From Nitrosotalea sp. (lineage in GTDB: Archaea > Thermoproteota > Nitrososphaeria > Nitrososphaerales > Nitrosopumilaceae), in assembly GCA_025451075.1 (NCBI GenBank), contig JANWLA010000015.1, positions 1-55,899 of the forward strand: a stretch of 55,899 bases of DNA, read 5' to 3'. This document shows, piece by piece, positions 34,646 through 44,165 of the stretch (positions within the stretch are counted from its first letter, which is position 1; each line of letters opens with the position of its first letter). Under the pieces are notes generated by a model. That model saw only the letters and a list, made by a program, of their open reading frames with translations, did not search any database and had not been told where the DNA came from. The position numbers were made by a program, and so were the translations under genes.

Positions 34646-34777
34646 ATGGAAAATCTACTTAACAACGACGAGATTGATTGGCTGATCAAGTTCTTGGCGG
34701 GAAAGGGCAGCAATGAGGAAATAATTGAAAAAATAGTTCGAATAACTACCAAGCTCGAGAAAATGAAGCGTAGGTGA
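34646..34777 (+). CDS. Small helical protein, 43 aa
   Basis: ATG 34646 to TGA 34777 encodes MENLLNNDEIDWLIKFLAGK and a charged helical end (LEKMKRR). It is too short for most gene finders, but the composition is natural and it lies in an intergenic space upstream of thrS. Function unknown. Confidence 0.45.
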   Translation: MENLLNNDEIDWLIKFLAGKGSNEEIIEKIVRITTKLEKMKRR

Positions 34778-34888
34778 GGCCCTTATATTACCAGTACTTC
34801 ATTTCAAGTTTTTTTAAATATTTTATACAATTAATCCAGGTTTGTTCCGGCATAAAGTTTAATTCAACAATTAGAACAAAAGCAAAAC

Positions 34889-36739
34889 ATGCGAATATTG
34901 CAGTTACATTGTGATTATGTAGAATATACTCCTGTAAAAAAGGAAATAAAATCTGCCGAAGATCTTGATCCACAGTCAAAACGATTCGAAGAGGTCGTGG
35001 TTGCGTTTGTTGCAGTAGAAGAATCAGATAATGTAGATGTTGCAAAAAGAGCAATTAACGAAATTTCAGAATCCATGAAAAAAGTAGGCTGCGCAAAATT
35101 GTTGCTTTATCCATACGCTCACCTAAGCTCAAAACTTGCATCTCCTACTACTGCACTGCTGCTACTCCAAGACATGGAAAAAAATGCAGTAGGTCTTGAG
35201 GTGCATCGAGCCCCATTTGGATGGACAAAATCATACAAACTCCAAGTCAAGGGTCACCCATTGGCTGAAAACTCTAAAACAATATCGGCTGGCGAAGAAA
35301 AAGAATCATCATCAAATGCACTAAAAGCAGAATCCAAAATCCAATCATTTTGGCACATACTTACTCCCGATGGAAAACTACATGAAATTGACAAATTCAA
35401 TTTTGCAAAATATAAAAATCTTGAAGTGCTTGCAAAATATGAGGCAGCTAAAAAAAGAGCAGTGGACGAGCCTCCGCCTCATGTAAAGCTGATGAAAAAA
35501 CTAGCCATTGCAGATTATGAACCAGCATCTGATGCGGGTAACATGAGGTTTTATCCAAACGGCAGGCTAATGAAATCACTAATTGAAAGATATGTTACAG
35601 ACAAGGTCATGGAGTATGGAGGGTTTGAAGTTGAAACTCCCATCATGTATGACTCACACCATCCAAGCATGGAGAGTTATTTCCATAGATTTCCAGCACG
35701 CCAATATAGCATAGATTCTGAAGGAAAACATCTTTTCCTGAGATTTGCAGCATGCTTTGGACAGTTCCTTATGGCAAAAGACTTTCAATTGTCATACAAA
35801 AATTTGCCACTAAAATTGTACGAGCTCACAAGGTATAGTTTCAGAAGGGAACAATCAGGAGAACTTGTAGGCCTTCGAAGATTACGTGCTTTTACAATGC
35901 CTGATTGCCATGCAATGTGCATGGACATGGACCAGGCAAAAGAAGAATTCAGAAAAAGATTTGATTTATCACGTGATGTCCTAAAGGGACTAGGTATTGA
36001 TGATGCAGATTATGAGATGGCAATTAGATTTACAGAAGAATTTTACAATGAAAACAAGTCATTAATTGAGGAAATTGTGGCCAAGCTTGGCAAGCCCGTA
36101 CTTGTAGAGATGTGGAAGGAGCGATTTTTCTATTTCGTACTAAAATGGGAGTTTAACTATGTGGATAATCTTGGAAAAGCTTCAGCACTATCAACTGACC
36201 AAATTGATGTAGAAAACGGAAAAAGATACAACATTGATTTCACAGATTCTGAAAACAAGCCTCAAAACCCCATCATCCTACACAACTCTCCAAGTGGTGC
36301 AATTGAGAGGGTGATATACACACTGTTGGAAAAGGCAGCAACAGACCAAAGAGGGGGAAGAAAACCAATGTTCCCACTATGGCTTGCACCAACTCAGGTA
36401 CGTCTAATCCCTGTAAAACCCGAATTTTTAGATCATTGTGAAAAACTTGCAGACAAACTCACAGAAAACAACATCCGTGTAGATGTGGACGACCGAAATG
36501 AAAGTGTGGGAAAAAGCATCCGAGATGCAGAAACAGAATGGATACGATACATCATAGTCATTGGAGAAAAAGAAGCAAACTCGCCAATGTTATCAATCCG
36601 GGATAGAAAATCAAAGGATCCACAAAGCCTCTCAGTTGATGAGTTCATCGCAAACATCAAAGAAGAGACCAAGGACAAGCCGTTTATGCGAATAAACATG
36701 GGCCGAAGTGTGGCAAAAAGACCGCAGATAATGGTATAA
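34889..36739 (+). CDS. thrS: Threonyl-tRNA synthetase, archaeal type with N-terminal editing domain
   Basis: The first ~140 residues (MRILQLHCDYVEYTP ... YPYAHLSSKLASP) are the archaeal D-aminoacyl-deacylase-like editing domain that clears Ser-tRNA(Thr). The class II catalytic core follows: MRFYPNGRLMKSLIERYV, the motif 2 region RYSFRREQSGELVGLRRLRAF, and PDCHAM with the preceding FAACFGQF providing zinc ligands. Motif 3 is near WLAPTQVRLIPV. The anticodon-binding domain ends the protein (RINMGRSVAKRP). It attaches threonine to its tRNA. Length (616) is normal. A TATA-like AAAGTTTAATTC about 28 nt upstream suggests a leaderless transcript. Confidence 0.95.
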   Translation: MRILQLHCDYVEYTPVKKEIKSAEDLDPQSKRFEEVVVAFVAVEESDNVDVAKRAINEISESMKKVGCAKLLLYPYAHLSSKLASPTTALLLLQDMEKNAVGLEVHRAPFGWTKSYKLQVKGHPLAENSKTISAGEEKESSSNALKAESKIQSFWHILTPDGKLHEIDKFNFAKYKNLEVLAKYEAAKKRAVDEPPPHVKLMKKLAIADYEPASDAGNMRFYPNGRLMKSLIERYVTDKVMEYGGFEVETPIMYDSHHPSMESYFHRFPARQYSIDSEGKHLFLRFAACFGQFLMAKDFQLSYKNLPLKLYELTRYSFRREQSGELVGLRRLRAFTMPDCHAMCMDMDQAKEEFRKRFDLSRDVLKGLGIDDADYEMAIRFTEEFYNENKSLIEEIVAKLGKPVLVEMWKERFFYFVLKWEFNYVDNLGKASALSTDQIDVENGKRYNIDFTDSENKPQNPIILHNSPSGAIERVIYTLLEKAATDQRGGRKPMFPLWLAPTQVRLIPVKPEFLDHCEKLADKLTENNIRVDVDDRNESVGKSIRDAETEWIRYIIVIGEKEANSPMLSIRDRKSKDPQSLSVDEFIANIKEETKDKPFMRINMGRSVAKRPQIMV

Positions 36740-36744
36740 TACAA

Positions 36745-36975
36745 TCAAGACGAGTCCAAATCTCTTGGATCAAGTTGCAATGATTTGTTAAAGCATTCAA
36801 TGGCCTCATCATATCTTCCAAGACCACGTAACGCAACTCCTTTTTTGTTGAGCAAGTCGGGGTCATTCGGCGTTATGATGATTGCCTGCTCAAAATAGCT
36901 CAGAGCTTTTTCAAAATCCCCTTCCACTATAAACTGACTGCCTTTTTTTACAAGCTCTGAAATGTTGTCTTCCAC
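36745..36975 (-). CDS. TPR-repeat protein, 76 aa
   Basis: Two tetratricopeptide units are visible: SQFIVEGDFEKALSYFEQAI and GVALRGLGRYDEAIECFNKS, with the usual Pro at the turns (TPNDP, LDPRD). It would serve protein-protein contacts. It converges on thrS with a 5-nt gap and is downstream of the agmatinase-like gene on the same strand. Confidence 0.85.
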   Translation of the reverse strand: MEDNISELVKKGSQFIVEGDFEKALSYFEQAIIITPNDPDLLNKKGVALRGLGRYDEAIECFNKSLQLDPRDLDSS

Positions 36976-37003
36976 AATTTTGTATTCTTGCTTCTACCTT
37001 AAG

Positions 37004-37894
37004 TTACTTGCGGGAAAGATTCATCGCAATTACTTCAGACATTAGTTTTGCTGCAACAGATGCAGTTGCACCATTGTCATATGGAGGACATAGTTCCACA
37101 ATGTCCATGCATCGTATGGTATTGTTTTCTAGCGCATATATCATATCGAACAGCTCACGTGAGGTGATTCCCATTGCCTCTGGATTGCCAACTCCTGGTG
37201 CAAATGCTGGGTCCAGCACATCAAGATCAATGCTTACATAGATTTTGTCAAAGGTCGACATGAAATCCTTGACCATCTTTGGACCTTTGCCTTCTCGAAT
37301 ATCCTTGTCTGTAACAACATTTACCTTGTGTTCTGTCTTGAATGCAAGCTCTTCTTTTACAAATGATCTTGCGCCAACATGTACAATATTTTCTGCACCG
37401 CGCTTTTCTATTATTCTTCTAAGATATGCAGCATGGCTTAGCTTGATGTCTGCATATTCATCTCTTAAATCATAATGCGCGTCAAATACGATATAGCCAG
37501 TCTCTTTTGGAAATGACATGTATGTTCCATATGTAATCAAGTGTTCTCCTCCAAGAATTATCATCTGCTTGTTTCTTTCTGCAAGCTCTGTGGTTATTTT
37601 TCCAATCATGTCAAGCACCTCGGTTGCAACTACGGTATGGTATGTATTTCCAAGGTCCTCTATGTTGACGCTTTCCAAATCTACGTTAAATCTTGTTGAA
37701 AATATTTCTATATTGTTAAAGGCCTGTCGTACTGCATCTGGACCAAATCTTGTTCCCGGTCTAAAAGAATGTGTAGAATCAAACGGAATTCCATAAACTA
37801 TTGCAGATACATCACCGTCTTCACTCGGACTTGTTATCAACGGGTTTCGATTCATGTATAAATCAAGAAAACTCATTTGTGTAAGGCTCATCAT
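37004..37894 (-). CDS. speB: Agmatinase/arginase-family ureohydrolase
   Basis: Metal-binding motifs of the ureohydrolase family are intact: GGEHLITYG, FDAHYDLRDEY and VSIDLDVLDPAFAPG. The N-terminal GIPFDSTHSFRPGTRFGP is the usual agmatinase substrate loop. It binds two manganese (or nickel) ions and hydrolyses a guanidino group, most likely agmatine to putrescine and urea, for polyamine synthesis. The exact substrate cannot be fixed from sequence. Met7 (MSFLDLYMNRN) is a possible alternative start. Confidence 0.88.
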   Translation of the reverse strand: MMSLTQMSFLDLYMNRNPLITSPSEDGDVSAIVYGIPFDSTHSFRPGTRFGPDAVRQAFNNIEIFSTRFNVDLESVNIEDLGNTYHTVVATEVLDMIGKITTELAERNKQMIILGGEHLITYGTYMSFPKETGYIVFDAHYDLRDEYADIKLSHAAYLRRIIEKRGAENIVHVGARSFVKEELAFKTEHKVNVVTDKDIREGKGPKMVKDFMSTFDKIYVSIDLDVLDPAFAPGVGNPEAMGITSRELFDMIYALENNTIRCMDIVELCPPYDNGATASVAAKLMSEVIAMNLSRK

Positions 37895-38074
37895 TTTGTG
37901 GTGGTATAATAATATTTCAAATCATGATAATATCTGGAATTAAAAAAAATAGAATTTTTTCAGAATTGGTAAAAATTACACCTTCTCCAAAAAACCTTTT
38001 TTGAGTTGGAACCGTGATGCATCTGACCGCAAGTAAAATCTTTGAACTAGAGTTTTTTGCCTGAAAAACGTGAA

Positions 38075-38242
38075 CTAATTGTATATGACTTGTCTTGCGA
38101 TCGGATTGCATTCCACGTGTACCTGCTCATCGCTTGACCTTCTGCAATGGGAGCAAACAAACTGGTTTACCTCACTGCATATGGTACAGCGTTGAAATTC
38201 CTGCATGGTTACACCACAGTTTCTACATGAATCTTTTCGCAT
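38075..38242 (-). CDS. Small multi-Cys zinc-ribbon protein, 55 aa
   Basis: A minus-strand ATG at 38242 opens MRKDSCRNCGVTMQEFQRCT followed by ICSEVNQFVCSHCRRSSDE. Four CxxC-like knuckles (C6/C9, C19/C22, C30/C33, plus C45) make a double zinc ribbon. A TATA-like ATAATTTATATGC lies about 30 nt upstream. It is located downstream of the polymerase gene. It is probably a nucleic-acid- or protein-binding ribbon. The flanking stretch 37895-38074 has nothing I can name. Confidence 0.65.
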   Translation of the reverse strand: MRKDSCRNCGVTMQEFQRCTICSEVNQFVCSHCRRSSDEQVHVECNPIARQVIYN

Positions 38243-38388
38243 ACTTGTAATTTCTATAACTTTGCATATAAATTATAGTGATGTGAGTCTTGACACACAA
38301 GTGTAAACAATTGACCAATCTGGGGGTTTTTAGGCCAGGGGTTCCACCAGCCAGGACTAGAAAAAGCGATCAGACGTACTAGAGGATA

Positions 38389-41300
38389 TCATTTCCAAAA
38401 GAACTGGTCAAGTCCAGTCTGTTTTGGTTCCCCAATCAGGCTTGCAAAATCAAGGTCCATTGACGACAAGATCTGGTCAAACGTACTTTCCATAAACTCC
38501 ATGTATTTTGGCGTATCAACCTCATCAGGCCTTGCAAGCTCTACAGGTTTTACCCCCGGCTTGTTGATTATCTTCACATAGTCTATGATGTCTCCTTTTT
38601 TTATCTCCCGTATTGATTCTAACAGTTTGGCAGCACGAATGTGCTGCGGGATTGTTTTTACATATTCTGATGGTGCCTTGCTTATCATGACATGAAATGC
38701 AAGCTCTGAAAGTGGAATCTGTCTTGCCTTTAATTTCTTGGCATATACTGATATCATTTCACCAATCTTTGTTTTTGACTGGGTAAACTCTTGTTCATTT
38801 TGCACATGAGATAAAGTTTCAAGTATTTCGTAAAAGAGTTTTCTGATAAACGGAGGAGTGTGCGATTTTTTCCCTGTTAATCCCTTGACATCTACCTTGC
38901 CATCTTTTTGCACGCCAAGATAATTTTTCTTTCTTGTACTAAATACAACATAACGATATTCTTTATCCAAGTCAAGGTCTACACCAAACTCCGTTTTTGC
39001 CCACTCGACTACCCCTTGCACTTGATCCTGCGACGGGGCTTTCAAAAATAATGAATCAGTATTATGCAATAAAACATTGCCTAGCCCACCACAAAAGTGA
39101 TGATTCTTTGTTTCTAGGTCATACACATACCCACTTATGTTAAACTTTTCAATTTTTTTGATAACATCAGATTGTTTTATTCTTGAATCTTTTTGATCTT
39201 TGATTATTCTGAGCCTGCATACATTCGGTTTGTCTTTTCTTATTTGTAAAGAATATTCGACTCCCAACTGCTCAAACATTATGATGACGCCTGCCATCAC
39301 TGTTTTGTGTATCTGATCAAGTATTGTCAATCCATTCATGTCGGTATGGCCATCACCATCTAGCATTCCATTGATGAATGCTCTTTTTGCCTCAATGTTT
39401 GCATTTAGTATTGGTTGTGGGACTCCTTTTTGGTCATCATGATAACAGAAAAATCTGAAATAATCGACAAATAGTTTATGGTTGTCCTTTGGAACCAATG
39501 CATATGTTGCAGAGCTTTTACGTATGTCTATGATGGTTGTTTCCAAAGCCAGGTGCTCTTGTATGATTTTCTGTGCTTTTTGCAATAGCTTTTTGTCTTG
39601 ATTTACGATTCGCCATGAATATTTGATGTGCTTTCCATAATGATACGTATTGCATGTGCCTTCTGCGATAAAAAGACCAAATAACCATCCCAAGTCTGGG
39701 TTCACATAAACTTTGGATTCTGCTTTGAACTGAATTAGATTAATCTTGTCACCAATTTTTAGTTCGGATGGTTTTACACTTTTACCATTTATGACTAGGC
39801 TGTGATCCTCGGTACATTCTACAAACCCCTTTCTAGTGAGAATCCTGTAACCTTTTTTCTTTACCTTGTGTCTGTAAATGTGTTTAATCTTTGTAAATCC
39901 TTTCTCTGTCAACACTGCAATGTCACCAAATTTGTTATATCTCGTACTACTCACAGTTTTTGGCATCAGCGATTCGATTGGCATCAAATCCACGGTTCCA
40001 TCTTTTTTACGGATTATGATTGGTGTGTCTGGAAGTACACTGTCCCCATACAAGACTTCAATTCCAACTGACTTGCACTTGTCAATTGTTTCCAAGATTG
40101 TATACCTTCCAACTGCTGTAGTGGCTTCTGCAACAGGAAGACAGTACAATGGAAATATTTCTGCACCCATTACACCATAGCTTGCATTCAAAATGACCTT
40201 GAGCGCTTGGCTTACTACGGTGTACAGTTGTTTTTGGTCAGCAGAAAGGCTTGGGTTTTTGGATAAACTCTTGTAATAGTTTACACGCAAATCCCTCAAT
40301 GAGCCAATCAGTGTAGCAGTAAGGCCGTTTTTCTTGGTGCAAACCCAGTGGGTTGTGCCAGGTATGGTATTTGTTTTACATTCATCATGGATGCATCTTA
40401 CCGTCTCATATGAGAGGTTTCTCACCTTGATTATGCTTGGGTATAGGCTGGCAAAGTCCATCACGGATACGTTAAAGTGGATTCCCTCGGTGGGTTCCAC
40501 CACCAGGCCTCCGCGGTATTTCTTGTCTTTTATGACAGCTTCAGTTGATGCGGCTCCGGATTTTAGGTCAAGCTCGTCGCGTCTTGGAATCAAATAGTTG
40601 TGCTTTCTGTGTTCATAATAAAACAAACTTCGAATCCACTGGGATACACCCATTCTTGATATGTCATCAATTGGCATGCGGCCAATTCTTGTAATGACAA
40701 CAAGCAGGTTCATCAGCAAATCATTGTTAAAACTTGTAAGCTTTTGCGTGATTCTTGCATCGTTGAAGCAATAGTTTGCAAGCTCGTATAGTGAAAGATC
40801 CTCAAGTTCCCCCTCGTATTCTGTCTTGGACTCGTCAATTAGTCCCTCACAGATGCTGTTCAGTGAAAAATCGTTATACTTGTGGGAAAAGGCATAGATT
40901 TGAAACGAGCGATTTGAAAATGTCCTGTACAAGTCAATGTGCACACCCCTCTTGAGCGTGGCAGAGTCTCGCATCATTATCAACGGAATCTCTTTTAGCG
41001 GAACGCCAAGCCTTTCGGCCCTGTTGTACATAAACGGCATATCAAATTCATCTCCGTTAAATGTCAACACAAATGGATAATTTTCTAAAACCTTGAATGC
41101 ATCTCGTAGCATGTCTGCCTCCTTGTTTTCCTCATAGAAACTCACCTTGACATCTTTTGGGAGCTCGTCAGTTCCCATCTGAAGTCCTGCCCTCTTTAGC
41201 ACAAAGACTGCCTTGTAGTCATCGCTAGCGCAAAATCCTATTGCTGTTATTTTTTTATCAGCAACTTTTGGATCAGGGATTCGTCCCGTCTCAGACTCTA

Positions 41301-41922
41301 CCTCGATATCAAAGGTAATTCTGCGTATGTTTGGAACTGGCTGGTTGAGAAGATTTGCCCATTCTGTGATATGGTTTTGAAATTCTTTGGTATCAATCAT
41401 ACCAATGTTTGTCACTTTATCATACAGGAGGCCTTTGAGTGCAAGCTGGACCTCATCGGGTATGGGATACGAGTATTCCTTGAGCTTGCCTTCATCTATT
41501 GTATAATATCTTCCAACGATTAGTAAATTATCATAAAGGTAATTTTCATAATATTTTATATCAGACTCCCATGTCTCCATGATATTTCTTATGCTCTTGT
41601 CTGTCATGGTTCCACCGATTGCAAGAGGGTCTGTTACAGTAATTTTTGTCACGTCAATCAGGCGGTCTTTTATCAGGTCTTGTCGCTTGACGCTTTCAAG
41701 TTTTACTATGTCAGTTCTACTTGACAAAAACTTTAGTTCTTCAGGATCTAGTTTTGAGTAACAGTACGGCTTGTGTCCTGTATTGTCAAACCAAAGTTTG
41801 AGTGTTTGAGATTTTGGTTCATAAAACTTTAACATTGCGCATTTTTTCAGACCATCATATGCTGCTGACACCAGTAGTGCAGGTGGCATAGTGGTTGTTA
41901 CTTCTTCTACTGCATTTGACAT
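38389..41922 (-). CDS. polB: Family B DNA polymerase, intein-containing
   Basis: The mature polymerase (850 residues after splicing) has the 3'-5' exonuclease motif FDIEVESETG near 201-210 and polymerase motifs DFASLYPSI (motif A), the KVILNASYGVMGA region (motif B) and YGD-TDS (motif C). Motif C is split by an intein at residues 628-954. The C-terminus EPKQTGLDQFFWK holds a perfect PCNA-interacting box (Q-x2-L-x2-F-F). It is the likely replicative or repair B-polymerase. The dCMP deaminase gene lies 8 nt upstream, so nucleotide supply and polymerase are in one operon. Confidence 0.95.
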   Translation of the reverse strand: MSNAVEEVTTTMPPALLVSAAYDGLKKCAMLKFYEPKSQTLKLWFDNTGHKPYCYSKLDPEELKFLSSRTDIVKLESVKRQDLIKDRLIDVTKITVTDPLAIGGTMTDKSIRNIMETWESDIKYYENYLYDNLLIVGRYYTIDEGKLKEYSYPIPDEVQLALKGLLYDKVTNIGMIDTKEFQNHITEWANLLNQPVPNIRRITFDIEVESETGRIPDPKVADKKITAIGFCASDDYKAVFVLKRAGLQMGTDELPKDVKVSFYEENKEADMLRDAFKVLENYPFVLTFNGDEFDMPFMYNRAERLGVPLKEIPLIMMRDSATLKRGVHIDLYRTFSNRSFQIYAFSHKYNDFSLNSICEGLIDESKTEYEGELEDLSLYELANYCFNDARITQKLTSFNNDLLMNLLVVITRIGRMPIDDISRMGVSQWIRSLFYYEHRKHNYLIPRRDELDLKSGAASTEAVIKDKKYRGGLVVEPTEGIHFNVSVMDFASLYPSIIKVRNLSYETVRCIHDECKTNTIPGTTHWVCTKKNGLTATLIGSLRDLRVNYYKSLSKNPSLSADQKQLYTVVSQALKVILNASYGVMGAEIFPLYCLPVAEATTAVGRYTILETIDKCKSVGIEVLYGDSVLPDTPIIIRKKDGTVDLMPIESLMPKTVSSTRYNKFGDIAVLTEKGFTKIKHIYRHKVKKKGYRILTRKGFVECTEDHSLVINGKSVKPSELKIGDKINLIQFKAESKVYVNPDLGWLFGLFIAEGTCNTYHYGKHIKYSWRIVNQDKKLLQKAQKIIQEHLALETTIIDIRKSSATYALVPKDNHKLFVDYFRFFCYHDDQKGVPQPILNANIEAKRAFINGMLDGDGHTDMNGLTILDQIHKTVMAGVIIMFEQLGVEYSLQIRKDKPNVCRLRIIKDQKDSRIKQSDVIKKIEKFNISGYVYDLETKNHHFCGGLGNVLLHNTDSLFLKAPSQDQVQGVVEWAKTEFGVDLDLDKEYRYVVFSTRKKNYLGVQKDGKVDVKGLTGKKSHTPPFIRKLFYEILETLSHVQNEQEFTQSKTKIGEMISVYAKKLKARQIPLSELAFHVMISKAPSEYVKTIPQHIRAAKLLESIREIKKGDIIDYVKIINKPGVKPVELARPDEVDTPKYMEFMESTFDQILSSMDLDFASLIGEPKQTGLDQFFWK
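39061..40041 (-). other. Intein (327 residues) with LAGLIDADG homing endonuclease, pol-c site
   Basis: The host motif YGDTDS is interrupted after YGD. The intein begins with Ser (SVLPDTPIIIRKKDG) and ends with VLLHN before the +1 Thr of TDS, so Ser1, the terminal His-Asn and Thr+1 needed for splicing are all present. Two LAGLIDADG-type motifs, LGWLFGLFIAEGT and RAFINGMLDGDGH, indicate a homing endonuclease; both acidic residues are kept, so it may be active. The splicing block TEDHSLVING is also visible. Confidence 0.92.
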
Positions 41923-41930
41923 TTACATCA

Positions 41931-42491
41931 TCACTTGGGGACTAAATTTGCATGTGGTTCTTCAAGGAGCACTTTGATCCAGTGATTTATTCGGTTCCTA
42001 TCAAGAACCACGACTTGTAATCCTGCTTCATGTAATAATTCATAATCTGTTTCAGGATAACTTCCAAGGCATACAATTTTTTTAATTCCGATTGTTATTG
42101 CCATCTTGCTGCACTCAAGACATGTCACAAATGTGGTATACAATATGGCGTCTTTTGTGCCAGACCCTACCCCCAATATTGCACAATGCATTATGGCATT
42201 TGCCTCAGCATGATTGCACAGGCACCTGTCAAGGCCTTCGCCTGAGGCAACTTTTCCTTCCATTCGAAGCTGGCATCTTTTACAGCCTCCCTCAAAGCAG
42301 TTTTTGACCCCTGGCGGAGTGCCGTTATATCCAGTAGCAATCTGCCTGTTTTCTCTGACAATTACTGCACCAACCTGTCTTGTGATACAGTTAGATCGTA
42401 ACTTTGCAAGTTCTGCCTGGAGCATAAAATATTCATCCCATGTAGGGCGGTCAAATGACTTGTTCACATTAGAAACTGTATCACGCTTCAA
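41931..42491 (-). CDS. dCMP/cytidine deaminase-family zinc enzyme
   Basis: The zinc site is H94-A-E96 and C124-L-E-C127 (TCLECSKMAI). An extra Cys-rich loop (CFEGGCKRCQ with C90/C92) is typical of the ComEB/dCMP deaminase group. GYNGTPPG is the substrate-loop motif of the family. It makes dUMP from dCMP for dTMP synthesis. It is placed directly upstream of polB on the same strand. Confidence 0.9.
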   Translation of the reverse strand: MKRDTVSNVNKSFDRPTWDEYFMLQAELAKLRSNCITRQVGAVIVRENRQIATGYNGTPPGVKNCFEGGCKRCQLRMEGKVASGEGLDRCLCNHAEANAIMHCAILGVGSGTKDAILYTTFVTCLECSKMAITIGIKKIVCLGSYPETDYELLHEAGLQVVVLDRNRINHWIKVLLEEPHANLVPK

Positions 42492-42586
42492 TATAAGATT
42501 ACAAATGAAGTGAAAAGAAAAGCAAGTAAAGATCAGCTCTTTGTTCTAAACAAGCTTTTTACACAGATATTGACAAATATGGATTA

Positions 42587-44095
42587 TTGAGCGGTAATTT
42601 CGTAGAACACAAGTACATCAAAAAATTAAGCATAGAGCACAGAGATTATCAAGACAACCTAGCAAAACAGGCAATGTCTGAGAACTGTTTGATTGTACTT
42701 CCAACAGGGCTTGGCAAGACTACGGTTGCATTGCATGTGATTGCAGAATTTTTATCGCGCGGAAAAGGTGGAGTCTTGTTTTTAGCACCCACTCGAGTTC
42801 TGGCTCACCAACATTACGAATTTTTAAAAAATAATTTACTAATCGATGATGTTGCACTTGTTACAGGCGAAGACCTTCTTGCAAAAAGAAAAAAACTATG
42901 GATAAATAGCGTAATTTGTGCAACACCGGAAATTGTAAAAAATGATCTTGACAGACAAATTGTATCTCCTGACCAGTTTTCACTTGTGATATTTGATGAG
43001 GCTCACAGGACAGTTGGAGACTATGCATACTCTGGAATTGCAGAGCGCTTTGCAAATATTGATGTTAGAATAATTGGCATGACTGCAACACTACCAAGCG
43101 AGAAACAAAAGGCAGAGGAGATGATAAAGATACTAAAGATTGCAAGCATTGCACAAAGAACCGAAGAGAGTCCAGATGTAAGCCCATATGTACAACAGAC
43201 AGAAACCCAGTGGATTACAGTTGAACTCTCACCTGAGATGAAAGAGATCCAGGCATTGATAAAAGCCACAATTGATTCAAGATATCTTGAGCTCAAAAGA
43301 CTTGGGCTGAATCTTTCTGGCAGCAGGTCAATGTCTGAACTTTTGCGCGTACGAGAGTTTGTTTTGCGACAAAATAGACGGGCTGCCAAGCCCCTTTTTA
43401 CCGCAATACGTCTTATACACGCATTAAATGTGTTCGAGTCCCATGGTGTCACATCTTTTCTTAGATTCTGCGAAAGAACGCAGGAAAAAAAGGGAGTCGG
43501 CATCCGAGATTTGTTTGAAAATGACTTGAATTTTGGCAAAGCAGTGAGGCTTGCAAAGCAAGCACAAGCAAAAGGGATGGAGCATTCAAAGATGGACAAG
43601 CTCACCGAGGTCTTGCGCGGAATTTCAGGAAAAGCACTTGTCTTTACAAGCTATAGGGATTCTGTTGATGTAATACACCAAAAGCTAAACGAGATGGGAA
43701 TTCCCGCAGGGTTTCTAATTGGAAAGGCTGGAGAGACAGGCCTCAAGCAAAAAAAACAGATCGAAACCATACAAAAATTCAAAGACGGAGAATACAAGGT
43801 GCTCATTGCAACTAGAGTGGGTGAAGAAGGCCTTGATATTTCGGAAGTTAATCTAGTGGTATTTTTTGACAACGTCCCAAGCTCAATTAGGTATGTGCAG
43901 CGAAAGGGTCGTACTGGAAGAAAAGATTACGGAAAATTGATTGTCTTGATTGCAAAAGATACAACTGACGAAACGTATTACTGGATAGGAAAACGCAAAG
44001 TCACAGCTGCAAAGGGCATGGGTGAAAAAATGAACAAGTTCTTGGAGCAGCAAGAAGTACCAAAGGCAAAGGCAGGCCTTGACTCATTTTTCTGA
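42587..44095 (+). CDS. Hef/FANCM-like SF2 DNA helicase
   Basis: SF2 helicase motifs: motif I PTGLGKTT, motif II FDEAHR, motif III GMTATLPS, then motif V (ATRVGEEGLDI) and motif VI (QRKGRTGR). The insert between the RecA-like domains is that of archaeal Hef. The XPF nuclease half of euryarchaeal Hef is absent (502 aa), as in other thaumarchaea. The end KAKAGLDSFF resembles a PCNA box. It likely remodels stalled forks. The start is TTG (42587); the nearby ATG (42579) is out of frame. Confidence 0.9.
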   Translation: MSGNFVEHKYIKKLSIEHRDYQDNLAKQAMSENCLIVLPTGLGKTTVALHVIAEFLSRGKGGVLFLAPTRVLAHQHYEFLKNNLLIDDVALVTGEDLLAKRKKLWINSVICATPEIVKNDLDRQIVSPDQFSLVIFDEAHRTVGDYAYSGIAERFANIDVRIIGMTATLPSEKQKAEEMIKILKIASIAQRTEESPDVSPYVQQTETQWITVELSPEMKEIQALIKATIDSRYLELKRLGLNLSGSRSMSELLRVREFVLRQNRRAAKPLFTAIRLIHALNVFESHGVTSFLRFCERTQEKKGVGIRDLFENDLNFGKAVRLAKQAQAKGMEHSKMDKLTEVLRGISGKALVFTSYRDSVDVIHQKLNEMGIPAGFLIGKAGETGLKQKKQIETIQKFKDGEYKVLIATRVGEEGLDISEVNLVVFFDNVPSSIRYVQRKGRTGRKDYGKLIVLIAKDTTDETYYWIGKRKVTAAKGMGEKMNKFLEQQEVPKAKAGLDSFF

Positions 44096-44165
44096 ATACC
44101 TGATGCTTATTTTCCATACCAGAGTAAAATCACAGTTAAATATCATAGAACTACCCAAACTTTTG

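Noticed and set aside
37917-38111. 64-codon minus-strand frame
   Set aside because: It overlaps the clear double-zinc-ribbon gene in another frame and has no motif.
44079-44165. N-terminal 29-residue extension of the PEFG-CTERM protein
   Set aside because: It would overlap the helicase end and place the signal peptide internally; the ATG at 44166 gives a normal signal peptide.
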